Assembly (NCBI RefSeq): GCF_900112975.1
Contig: NZ_FONQ01000004.1
Location: 62,001-126,000 of the forward strand
From: Flavobacterium xueshanense
GTDB taxonomy: Bacteria; Bacteroidota; Bacteroidia; Flavobacteriales; Flavobacteriaceae
DNA: 64,000 bases
Direction of reading: 5' to 3'
Shown here: one piece after another, positions 38,325 to 46,153 of the stretch
Numbering within the stretch: the stretch's first letter is position 1
How the letters are laid out: the number at the start of each line of letters is the position of its first letter
The notes under the pieces: generated by a model
The model's database searches: none
What the model saw: the letters and a program-made list of their open reading frames with translations, nothing else
What the model was told of the DNA's origin: nothing
Made by a program: the position numbers and the translations under genes

Positions 38325-38358
38325 TTATAAAAAAAATGCTCTCAAAATTGAGAGCGTT
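38325..38358 (-). terminator. Terminator of first asnB
   Basis: GCTCTC and GAGAGC form the core stem, followed on the reverse strand by a long T-run. The stem sequence is shared with the second asnB terminator at 43618. Confidence 0.88.
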
Positions 38359-38387
38359 CTTCATTTATAAATATTGAAATTATTGTT

Positions 38388-40004
38388 TCAAACCGTAATT
38401 CCTGTTTTTGCAATTTCGGTATCGGCTTTAACGTGCGCTGCATTGGCTCTTCCGCTTGGATCCAGGTTTTCTTGCCATTTTGGAATCCATTTTCTAACCG
38501 TTTGTGCCGCACTTACTTGTGGATAATATTTATTAAATATCGACCTGTAAAAATAGGCTTCTTTAGTTGTAGGAGAATTGTATGGAAATTCAGTCGCTGC
38601 TCCCGATAATTGCTCATCCGTAACTTGTGTCGCACAATAATCAATCAATTCATCAATCCACTGATAACCCACACCATCTGAAAATTGTTCTTTTTGTCTC
38701 CACAAAACTTCTTCCGGAAGATACGGGTTTTCAGGAGTATCAAATGCTTTTCTTAAAATATATTTTTCTTTACCATCGTACGTTTTAGGCATCTTTTCTT
38801 CTGCTTTGATACGAACGGCGATTTCTAAAAACTCTTTGTCTAAAAACGGAACTCTAGTTTCTAATCCATGAGCCATTGTTGATTTGTCGGCTCTTAATAA
38901 ATCGGCAGTAAATAATTTTTGAACTCTTTCGATGGTTTCTTTTTGAAAATCTTCCGTTGAAGGTGCATTTCTGAAATACAAATACCCGCCAAAAATCTCA
39001 TCGGCTCCTTCTCCTGAAAGCACCACTTTTATTCCCAAATCCGTAATCGCTTTTGATAAGAAATACATTGGCGTACTTGCTCTTATTGAAGTCACATCAT
39101 ACGTTTCAAGATGCCATATTAATTTATCCAGAATTTTAATTCCTTCTTCTACAGTGAAATGAACTTCATGGTGTTCTGTTTCTAAAAATTCCGCCACTTT
39201 TCTTGCAGCGGCCGCATCCGGAGCATCCGCATTTAAACCTATTGAGAAGGAATGCAATTTTTTACCGGTTTCAGCCAATAATCTGGAGGCAATTGCCGAA
39301 GTCAATGAAGAATCCAATCCTCCTGAAAGCAATACTCCAATGGGCACATCGCTCATTAACCGTTTACGAGTCGCTTCGGTCAACGTCTCTCTGATTAATT
39401 TTAAATCTAACTCTTGGTCGGCTTTTAAATAATCTTCGTATTCCGGTTTGTAATACTTTACAAAACCCGTTTTTTGAGTATAATAATGTCCCGGAGGAAA
39501 AGTAGAAAAGGTTTTACACTGATCCGCAATAGGTTTCATTTCAGAAGAGAAATAAATTCTTCCTCGCTCGTCCAGTCCGTAATACAATGGTTTCACTCCC
39601 AGCGGGTCCCTGCCGGCAATAAAATCATCTCCATCAACAACTACAAAAGCCCAGTCTCCATCCAAACGATTGCAAAAATCGTAACCAAACTCTTCGTACA
39701 AATGCACAATAACCTCTGAATCTGATTTGGTTCTAAAAATATGCCCGTTCAAAACACCATCTCTTAATTCCTGATGATTGTATATTTCGCCATTATGTAC
39801 CATGTAAGCCGTTTTTGTGCCTTGTATCGGTTGTTTTCCGGAATGTAAATCGATTATAGACAGCCTTTCATGACTTAAAATATGTCCTTTTTCAGTCACA
39901 TGTAAGTCACTTTCATCCGGACCACGATGCGTCATTCTTTTTGAAAGTTCTCCAAAAAATTGTTCATCTTTTCCTCTTCCGATAATGGCTAATATTCCGC
40001 ACAT
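38388..40004 (-). CDS. asnB: Asparagine synthetase B (glutamine-hydrolysing), paralogue 1
   Basis: Makes asparagine from aspartate, ATP and glutamine. The 538-aa protein has the N-terminal glutaminase with catalytic Cys2 (MCGILAIIG), RMTHRGPDESD and the VHNGEIYNHQELR ammonia-channel segment. The synthetase domain follows, with the PP-loop LLSGGLDSSLTSA near 227-239 and LSGEGADEIFGGYLYF. All landmarks are intact, so it should be active. A second, slightly longer asnB lies 3.7 kb away in the same orientation, with a lipoprotein amidohydrolase between. Confidence 0.95.
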   Translation of the reverse strand: MCGILAIIGRGKDEQFFGELSKRMTHRGPDESDLHVTEKGHILSHERLSIIDLHSGKQPIQGTKTAYMVHNGEIYNHQELRDGVLNGHIFRTKSDSEVIVHLYEEFGYDFCNRLDGDWAFVVVDGDDFIAGRDPLGVKPLYYGLDERGRIYFSSEMKPIADQCKTFSTFPPGHYYTQKTGFVKYYKPEYEDYLKADQELDLKLIRETLTEATRKRLMSDVPIGVLLSGGLDSSLTSAIASRLLAETGKKLHSFSIGLNADAPDAAAARKVAEFLETEHHEVHFTVEEGIKILDKLIWHLETYDVTSIRASTPMYFLSKAITDLGIKVVLSGEGADEIFGGYLYFRNAPSTEDFQKETIERVQKLFTADLLRADKSTMAHGLETRVPFLDKEFLEIAVRIKAEEKMPKTYDGKEKYILRKAFDTPENPYLPEEVLWRQKEQFSDGVGYQWIDELIDYCATQVTDEQLSGAATEFPYNSPTTKEAYFYRSIFNKYYPQVSAAQTVRKWIPKWQENLDPSGRANAAHVKADTEIAKTGITV

Positions 40005-40199
40005 AACATTAAATTTTTATTTTTTTTACCAATTCAATTAGACAAATATGCGATAGCAGTTACAAATACAAAACATAATTCGTATATTTAGTTGCTATTT
40101 AAAACAAAAAGATGAGTTTTATCTTAAAAATGTAATTCAAACAACACTAAATCAAAACAGCCTGTGACAATTGTAAATCATCGGATATATTCAAATCTA

Positions 40200-41825
40200 C
40201 TATTTGACTTTCTGACCTTTTAAATACGTGTTCGTTGGTTTCATTTTCACTATTTTATTTTCTTCCACTTTCATTAAATTCTGATCAAACATTATAAAAT
40301 CAGCCCATTTCCCAACTTCCAGACTTCCTTTTTCTTTTTCTTCGAAATTAGAAAAAGCGGCCCAAATGGTCATTCCTCTTAAAGTTTCGGCTCTAGTCAA
40401 AGCATTTTCCATTTGAAAACCACCTTTTGGATATTCTTTACTGTCTTTTCTGGCTACAGCAGCATGAAAAGTTAGCATCGGATTCACTTCTTCTACAGGA
40501 AAATCTGTTCCTAAAGCTACCATTCCCGCTTTTTGAAGTAATTTTTTATAAGCATATGCATTTTTTAATCTTGCTTTTCCCAATCGGTCTTCTGCCCAAT
40601 ACATATCAGATGTGGCATGCGTGGGCTGAACCGAAGGAATAATTCCAAATTTAAAATAGTCAAAATCAGCTTCACGCAGAACTTGTGCGTGCTCAATTTT
40701 CCATCTTCGGTCTTTTGTGCCTGTCAAAACTTCTCCGTATATTTTCAAAATCACCGTATTGGCTGAATCGCCAATGGCATGTGTATTCAGCTGAAACTTT
40801 GAAGCCGCAATTTGTCTGGCTACTTCTTTTAATTCTGGAACTGGTGCCAACAAAGCGCCATATTGGTCGGGTTTATCAGAATACGGTTTGTGCATGCAAG
40901 CGCCACGCGAACCCAAAGCACCATCGCCATACATTTTAAAGGAACGTACATTTAGATTATCCGTTTTATAAATTCCTTTTTTTAAGTATAAATCAATATT
41001 TTTTTGATTTGCAGTGACCATAGCATATACATTGAGCTTCATCAATTTTGCTTTCTGCAAACTATCCATCAAATGAATAATATCCGGATCTAATCCTGCA
41101 TCATTTACAGTTGTCAATCCATAATCAAACATCACTTTTTCGGCATCCAATAAGGCGGCAATTTGTATCTTACGAGTTGGTTTTGGAATTATCTTAAACA
41201 CTAATTCCATTGGATTATCTACTAAAATTCCTGTTGGTTCCCCGTTTGCAATTTCAATCTGACCGCCAACAGCTTTCGTATCTTTCGTGATTCCGGCTAA
41301 TTTTAACGCTTTACTGTTGACGATTATTGCATGCCCGTCTACTCTATTCAAGACTACAGGAATATCAGGAAATGCAGCATCTAAATCTGCTTTTGTTGGA
41401 TACTTTTTAACTTTCCAATCGTTTTGATCCCAACCATTCCCAACAATAAATGTTGGATTTTTATCTTTTTGAAAAGCTTTTAAACGGGTTATTATTTCGT
41501 CCATACTTTTAGTTCCACGCAAATCAGCTTCTTGTAAACTTAATCCATAGCTGTAAAAATGGCAGTGCGCATCAATCAAGCCAGGATAAATAAATTTCCC
41601 TTTCGCTTCTATCGTATTTTTAGATTCGTATTGATTTGCAATTTCACCATTAGTACCAATAGCCACAATTTTGCCCTTATCTATTGCCATAGCCGAAGCG
41701 GTCTCAAAAGAGTTATTGACCGAGTAAATCGTTGCATCGGTAATAATCGTATCAACGGAAATTTTATTTTTTTGATCACAAGAAATCAATAAGAAAAAAC
41801 CAAAGAATAGTGTAATAAATTTCAT
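40200..41825 (-). CDS. YtcJ-like amidohydrolase lipoprotein
   Basis: The 541-aa protein belongs to the amidohydrolase superfamily, YtcJ-like branch. The metal-binding HxH is in YPGLIDAHCHFYSYG, followed by VGNGWDQNDW, NRVDGHAIIVNSKAL, the His regions QLNTHAIGDSANT and RWKIEHAQVL, and the Asp in VALGTDFPVEEVNP. Family members hydrolyse N-acyl or amide bonds; the substrate is unknown. A lipobox (LISC, Cys about 16) puts it on the membrane. Start at 41825 (MKFITLFFG) is preferred over 41834 because it begins the signal peptide directly. Confidence 0.92.
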   Translation of the reverse strand: MKFITLFFGFFLLISCDQKNKISVDTIITDATIYSVNNSFETASAMAIDKGKIVAIGTNGEIANQYESKNTIEAKGKFIYPGLIDAHCHFYSYGLSLQEADLRGTKSMDEIITRLKAFQKDKNPTFIVGNGWDQNDWKVKKYPTKADLDAAFPDIPVVLNRVDGHAIIVNSKALKLAGITKDTKAVGGQIEIANGEPTGILVDNPMELVFKIIPKPTRKIQIAALLDAEKVMFDYGLTTVNDAGLDPDIIHLMDSLQKAKLMKLNVYAMVTANQKNIDLYLKKGIYKTDNLNVRSFKMYGDGALGSRGACMHKPYSDKPDQYGALLAPVPELKEVARQIAASKFQLNTHAIGDSANTVILKIYGEVLTGTKDRRWKIEHAQVLREADFDYFKFGIIPSVQPTHATSDMYWAEDRLGKARLKNAYAYKKLLQKAGMVALGTDFPVEEVNPMLTFHAAVARKDSKEYPKGGFQMENALTRAETLRGMTIWAAFSNFEEKEKGSLEVGKWADFIMFDQNLMKVEENKIVKMKPTNTYLKGQKVK

Positions 41826-42568
41826 AATAAACATTTTAGTTGTGCTAATATAAAAAAACTGTACCGAATTATTTTAAACAAACGGAATTAAAAGAATTTT
41901 TTGAATTCTTAACTTGACCATTCTGATTATTTCCATAAAAAAACGCTCTCGTAATTAGTAGACTTTGTCTTTTTTATTGTGATCCTGCCAGGACAATTTA
42001 GAACCTTTTGCTAAAAGATTTGAATCTTTTGAGTGGGCTAACATAAATATAATAGGAAGGTGAGTAAGCATTACATTTTTACTGACACCAATGTCTGTAG
42101 AGTTAATCTAGCTTTAGCAAATCAGCAAAATTCAAATAAATATTAGTATATACTAAAGGTGAAGTGGCTTACATTTATAAGCAAAATCAAAAAATAATTT
42201 TTTCATCCAGATTACTATGGTTTTACCAAATAATAATTCATAATTTTTTGATTTATTGTCAAGAATAATTTGATAAATTTGGTTTCGGAAAAAACAATAA
42301 GTCTTGCGAAGGGATATATACATATTGAAGATATTGTAGCTACAAGTTTGGACAATGGAGGTTATAATGATAAAGTATTTGGAACGAAAATTGGAATGCG
42401 TGGATCTTCATTTTTTTGCAGGAATTGAAATTTTATACGAATTAGTACATTATGGGTGATATTGGAATTTTATGCCCAATAAATATTATTAGGCAGAATA
42501 AACTTTCGAAAGATGGTCATCTGGATCTATACAAAATTATGATGGGGAAATTAAAAGTACAGTAAAAA
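41826..42568. other. Intergenic DNA with a 19-bp direct-repeat end
   Basis: CCATAAAAAAACGCTCTCG at 41933-41951 recurs exactly at 43615-43633. Between 42304 and 42424 a frame reads DNGGYNDKVFGTKIGMRG before a stop, and further pieces follow to 42560. This looks like a gene remnant, but the family is not recognised. Confidence 0.5.
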
Positions 42569-43108
42569 ATGGGTAGTAAATATAAGATAACAATAATACT
42601 CCTTTTTATTATTTGCAGTTGTAAAAATGAGTTAAAAACGAATAGTAAAAATGGATTAAATACTCATAGAGAGAGAGTATTTATTACCCAAAATATTAAT
42701 AGCCTAATTGATTCAGTTGAAAGTTTTGATACTAGCTTAATTCCTCCTTCCAAAGAATTCAAAGATCTTAAAGTAGAAAAAATAACAATTGGTTTGCTAG
42801 ACTCTGTTTTTATTGAGAATGATGAGAACTTTAATTATATTAATCAAAAAAAGTCTTTTAAGTTTAAATTACAAGAAAGTGATTTAGTTAATTTTAAAAC
42901 TAATTATACTATAAAACTCGTTAAAGTTAATAATTATGATAATAATATACTATTTGTAAATTTTTCAAATTTTTATATGACGGATAATGAAGCTAATATA
43001 GATGTAAAAAAAAATATTGGTATAAGTATGATTAAAGAACGATATTATTTCATAAAACGAAATGCTATTTGGGTTTTTAAAAAGAAAGAATTATTAGGAA
43101 TGGGTTGA
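42569..43108 (+). CDS. Hypothetical lipoprotein within an apparent insertion
   Basis: A 179-aa product with a lipobox (ICSC, Cys about 18) and a very Asn-, Lys- and Ile-rich mature part with no recognised domain. It is markedly AT-rich even for this genome and lies inside the ~1.7-kb stretch bounded by 19-bp direct repeats, on the strand opposite to its housekeeping neighbours. These features suggest acquired DNA, perhaps an immunity-type protein beside a lost toxin, but nothing in the sequence confirms that. Confidence 0.65.
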   Translation: MGSKYKITIILLFIICSCKNELKTNSKNGLNTHRERVFITQNINSLIDSVESFDTSLIPPSKEFKDLKVEKITIGLLDSVFIENDENFNYINQKKSFKFKLQESDLVNFKTNYTIKLVKVNNYDNNILFVNFSNFYMTDNEANIDVKKNIGISMIKERYYFIKRNAIWVFKKKELLGMG

Positions 43109-43142
43109 TAACTCCCCCGCTAGACTTAGCATTAGGTATCAG

Positions 43143-43198
43143 TGTCTTGTCCTAAAATGGGTTTACCCAAAATTGTAAACCTCTTTTAGGACAAGACA
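43143..43198. repeat. 24-base inverted repeat (MITE- or IS-end-like)
   Basis: TGTCTTGTCCTAAAA (43143-43157) plus GGTTTAC (43160-43166) pairs with GTAAACC (43175-43181) plus TTTTAGGACAAGACA (43184-43198), leaving only TG/TC unpaired and an 8-base loop. It looks like two insertion-sequence ends brought together. It could also terminate the lipoprotein transcript. Confidence 0.7.
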
Positions 43199-43278
43199 AG
43201 TTGAGCAAACAAAACCAACTACAACCTAACAAAATTATAGATTTTTTTCAAGAATATTTATATTTACCACAAAGTCAA

Positions 43279-43604
43279 ATAAGCAGAAAATATAAATTTC
43301 ACGAAAAAGAGGATTCTTAATTTGTAAGTTTCGCTACCGTAAATTTGATAAATGTATTTACAAGGGATAATTATTTTGTAATAATGACCGAATCATTAGA
43401 CCATTGCAGAAAAAACAAGGGTATGGGAATTTATGGTAATTGCATTATGCCAAGTCATGCACATTTTATTTTCAGGTCAGCTCAAAAAGATCCATCAGGA
43501 TCAAGGAAAAACAGTTTTAGCAATAAAACAACCAACCAATAGAAATTTGGAGTTTGAAAGTGTTTGAACAAAAACTAAACTACATCCATAATAAACTTCT
43601 CCAC
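43279..43604 (+). pseudogene. REP-associated tyrosine transposase (RAYT) remnant
   Basis: The frame begins SRKYKFHEKEDS with ATA in place of ATG, hits a stop where a Tyr codon is expected, and continues VSFATVNLINVFTRDNYFVI, ESLDHCRKNKGMGIYGN and CIMPSHAHFIFRS. The HxH in MPSHAHF is the metal-binding motif of Y1 (HUH) transposases. After a deletion, SLKVFEQKLNYIHNK matches the C-terminal end of the same family. Lost start, in-frame stops and a large internal deletion make it inactive. RAYTs are linked to spread of palindromic intergenic repeats. Confidence 0.8.
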
Positions 43605-43617
43605 AAATATATTCCCA

Positions 43618-43650
43618 TAAAAAAACGCTCTCGAAAAGGAGAGCGTTCTA
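43618..43650 (-). terminator. Terminator of second asnB
   Basis: AACGCTCTC (43624-43632) pairs with GAGAGCGTT (43639-43647), and on the reverse strand a T-run follows. Its distal half equals the 19-bp sequence at 41933. Confidence 0.9.
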
Positions 43651-43680
43651 TCTATTTTAAAAATCTTATTTCAATACTGT

Positions 43681-45357
43681 TTATGCTTTTGCATATGCAT
43701 CATCATGCACACTAGCTACCGCTCTTCCGGACGGATCATTCATGTTCTTGAAAGCCTCATCCCATTCCAATGCAATTTTTGTACTACAGGCAACGCTTGC
43801 TTCTTGTGGAACACACAAAGCCGCTGCATCACTCGGAAAATGCTCATGAAAAATAGACCGATAGTAATATTCTTCTTTAGAGGTTGGCGTTTGTAAAGGG
43901 AACTTATATTTTGCATTTGCTAATTGTTCATCGGTAATTTCAACAGCTACAACTTCTTTCAAGGTATCAATCCAGCCGTATCCTACACCATCACTAAATT
44001 GTTCTTTTTGTCTCCAAGCCACACTTGGGGGTAACATCTCTTCAAAAGCTTTACGAACCACCCACTTTTCCATTGGGTGTTCTGCATTGATCATTTTATC
44101 TTGTGGATTAACTCTCATCGCCACATCCATAAATTCTTTGTCTAAAAATGGCACACGTCCTTCAATTCCCCATGCTGCTAAACTTTTGTTCGCTCGTAAA
44201 CAATCATACATGTGAAGTTTTCCTAATTTACGCACATTTTCTTCATGGAATTCTCTCGCGTTTGGTGCTTTATGAAAATACAAATATCCTCCAAAAAGCT
44301 CATCTGCTCCTTCACCTGACAATACCATTTTGATACCCATCGATTTAATAACTCTCGCCATTAACCACATTGGTGTAGATGCCCTAATTGTAGTCACATC
44401 ATACGTTTCCAAGTTATAAATTACATCTTTAATTGCGTCTAAACCTTCTTGAATAGTGAATTTAATTTCGTGGTGAATGGTTCCAATATGATCTGCAACT
44501 ATTTGAGCTGCCGCTAAATCTGGAGAACCTTCTAATCCTACCGAGAAAGAGTGCAATTGCGGATACCAAGCATCGGCAACATCTCCGGATTCAATACGTT
44601 TTTGCGCATATTTTTTGGCCACAGCCGAAGTAATCGAAGAATCTAACCCTCCGGAAAGCAATACTCCGTAAGGCACATCACTCATTAATTGTCTGTGAAC
44701 TGCAGCTTCTAAAGCTACTTTAATATCATCAATGCTGGTTACGTTGTCTTTTACAGCATCATAATCAACCCATTCTCTTTTGTACCATTGTACAAATTCG
44801 CCATCTTTACTTGACATATAATGTCCTGGGGGAAACAATTGGATTTTGGTACAATATCCTTCTAATGCTTTCAATTCTGAAGCCACATAAAAAGTTCCGT
44901 GTTCATCCCAGCCAATGTATAACGGAATAATTCCCATGTGATCACGAGCAACAAAATACTCATCTTTTTCTACATCATAAATGGCAAATCCAAAAATCCC
45001 GTTCATTTCATCTATAAAATGAGGTCCTTTTTCTTTATAAAGTGCTAAAATTACTTCGCAGTCACTTTCGGTTTGAAAGTTGTATTTGCCTTCAAATTGT
45101 TTACGTAATTCTCTGTGGTTGTAAATTTCACCATTTGCTGCTAAAACAAGTTGTTTGTCTTCACTAAACAACGGTTGCTTTCCTGAAGCAGGATCAACAA
45201 TTGCCAAACGTTCGTGAGACAAAATCGCTTTTTCATTACTAAAAATTCCGCTCCAGTCCGGTCCACGGTGACGGATAATTTTAGACATCTCTAATACTTG
45301 AGGTCTTAAAACTTCTGCTTTTTGTTTTAAATCAAAGGCACATACTATTCCACACAT
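43681..45357 (-). CDS. asnB: Asparagine synthetase B, paralogue 2
   Basis: The 558-aa protein has the same two-domain build as the first asnB: Cys2 (MCGIVCAFD), IIRHRGPDWSG, ANGEIYNHRELR, the PP-loop LLSGGLDSSITSA near 237-249 and LSGEGADELFGGYLYF. The ATP-domain linker is ~8 residues longer (AQKRIESGDVADAW). It is clearly a paralogue, not a recent duplicate, because the two differ throughout. Keeping both may reflect different regulation or a different acceptor for one of them. Confidence 0.94.
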   Translation of the reverse strand: MCGIVCAFDLKQKAEVLRPQVLEMSKIIRHRGPDWSGIFSNEKAILSHERLAIVDPASGKQPLFSEDKQLVLAANGEIYNHRELRKQFEGKYNFQTESDCEVILALYKEKGPHFIDEMNGIFGFAIYDVEKDEYFVARDHMGIIPLYIGWDEHGTFYVASELKALEGYCTKIQLFPPGHYMSSKDGEFVQWYKREWVDYDAVKDNVTSIDDIKVALEAAVHRQLMSDVPYGVLLSGGLDSSITSAVAKKYAQKRIESGDVADAWYPQLHSFSVGLEGSPDLAAAQIVADHIGTIHHEIKFTIQEGLDAIKDVIYNLETYDVTTIRASTPMWLMARVIKSMGIKMVLSGEGADELFGGYLYFHKAPNAREFHEENVRKLGKLHMYDCLRANKSLAAWGIEGRVPFLDKEFMDVAMRVNPQDKMINAEHPMEKWVVRKAFEEMLPPSVAWRQKEQFSDGVGYGWIDTLKEVVAVEITDEQLANAKYKFPLQTPTSKEEYYYRSIFHEHFPSDAAALCVPQEASVACSTKIALEWDEAFKNMNDPSGRAVASVHDDAYAKA

Positions 45358-45582
45358 AATTTTTTTGTTTAAAGTTTAAGGTTTCAAGTTGTGAAAGAAA
45401 CCTACTTAGTTTATTTTGACAGGGCAAAGATGGAATTATAGTTCTATTTGAAAAACACAAATGCTATTTTTAGTTATAAATAATAACTAAAAAATAAAAT
45501 TTACGTTAAAAATGTAATTGAAAGAGAATAAAAACAGAATTGAGCTTATAGATTGTAAAATAGGACGCAGATGAGATAAGTT

Positions 45583-46032
45583 TTATCCAATAGTCTGCAC
45601 CAAATACTTCGTCCCATTAATCTCAAAAGTAAAACCTTCTTTATTTCCCATGAGTTTATTTCCCAAAGGTGATTGTGGAGATAATGCGATAATACTGATT
45701 CCGTCGACATTAATTTTTGGAAGTGCCACACTTAGATATAAATAAATTCCATTTGCTTTTACCAAGCTCCCTACAATAATCGTTTCGGCAGTTGTAGTAG
45801 CATCAATTTTATCCAAAACTATTTTTTGATCCAATATTTCTCTCAATTTACGATTGAGTTTTTCCTGCTCAATGTGCATCATTGATAAAGCCGTTTCGTG
45901 TTTGTCTCCGGCAGAACCTTTAGCATCGTTTTTAGAATCTTCGGTAAGTGCCACGATCATGTCTTTGAAAACATCAATTCGATCCTGAACTAATTGCAGA
46001 TAATGAGTATGTATTTTTTGTTTGAAAGTCAT
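45583..46032 (-). CDS. GreA/GreB-type transcription factor-like protein
   Basis: A 149-aa protein with an N-terminal coiled coil (about 1-75) and a C-terminal FKBP-like domain with IIVGSLVKANGIYLYLSVALP and ALSPQSPLGNKLMGNKEG. The SPxSPLGxxLMGxxxG pattern is the GreA/GreB C-terminal signature. It is shorter than GreA, and the coiled coil lacks an obvious acidic tip pair, so it may bind RNA polymerase without transcript cleavage. Homologues in Flavobacterium are sometimes misnamed 3-oxoacyl-ACP synthase. Confidence 0.75.
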   Translation of the reverse strand: MTFKQKIHTHYLQLVQDRIDVFKDMIVALTEDSKNDAKGSAGDKHETALSMMHIEQEKLNRKLREILDQKIVLDKIDATTTAETIIVGSLVKANGIYLYLSVALPKINVDGISIIALSPQSPLGNKLMGNKEGFTFEINGTKYLVQTIG

Positions 46033-46153
46033 AATTATTTTGCCACGAAGGCGCTAAGTCACGAAGAAAAGTAAAAATTTTAGAAAAACAGATAAACCCT
46101 TTGCGTCTTTGTGCCTTCGTGGCAAAAAAACTTGTGTCTTCGTGGTAGAAAAT
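46033..46153. repeat. CACGAAGGC-type inverted repeat
   Basis: TTTTGCCACGAAGGC (46039-46053) is mirrored by GCCTTCGTGGCAAAA (46111-46125), with imperfect pairing continuing inward (GTCACGAAG/CTTTGCGTC). A third partial copy, TGTCTTCGTGGTAG, follows. The repeat fills the whole gap between two genes. Confidence 0.75.

Noticed and set aside
43345..43542. 65-aa open frame as an intact transposase
   Set aside because: It lacks the N-terminal start, has an in-frame stop before it and has lost most of the C-terminal half; recorded as a pseudogene.
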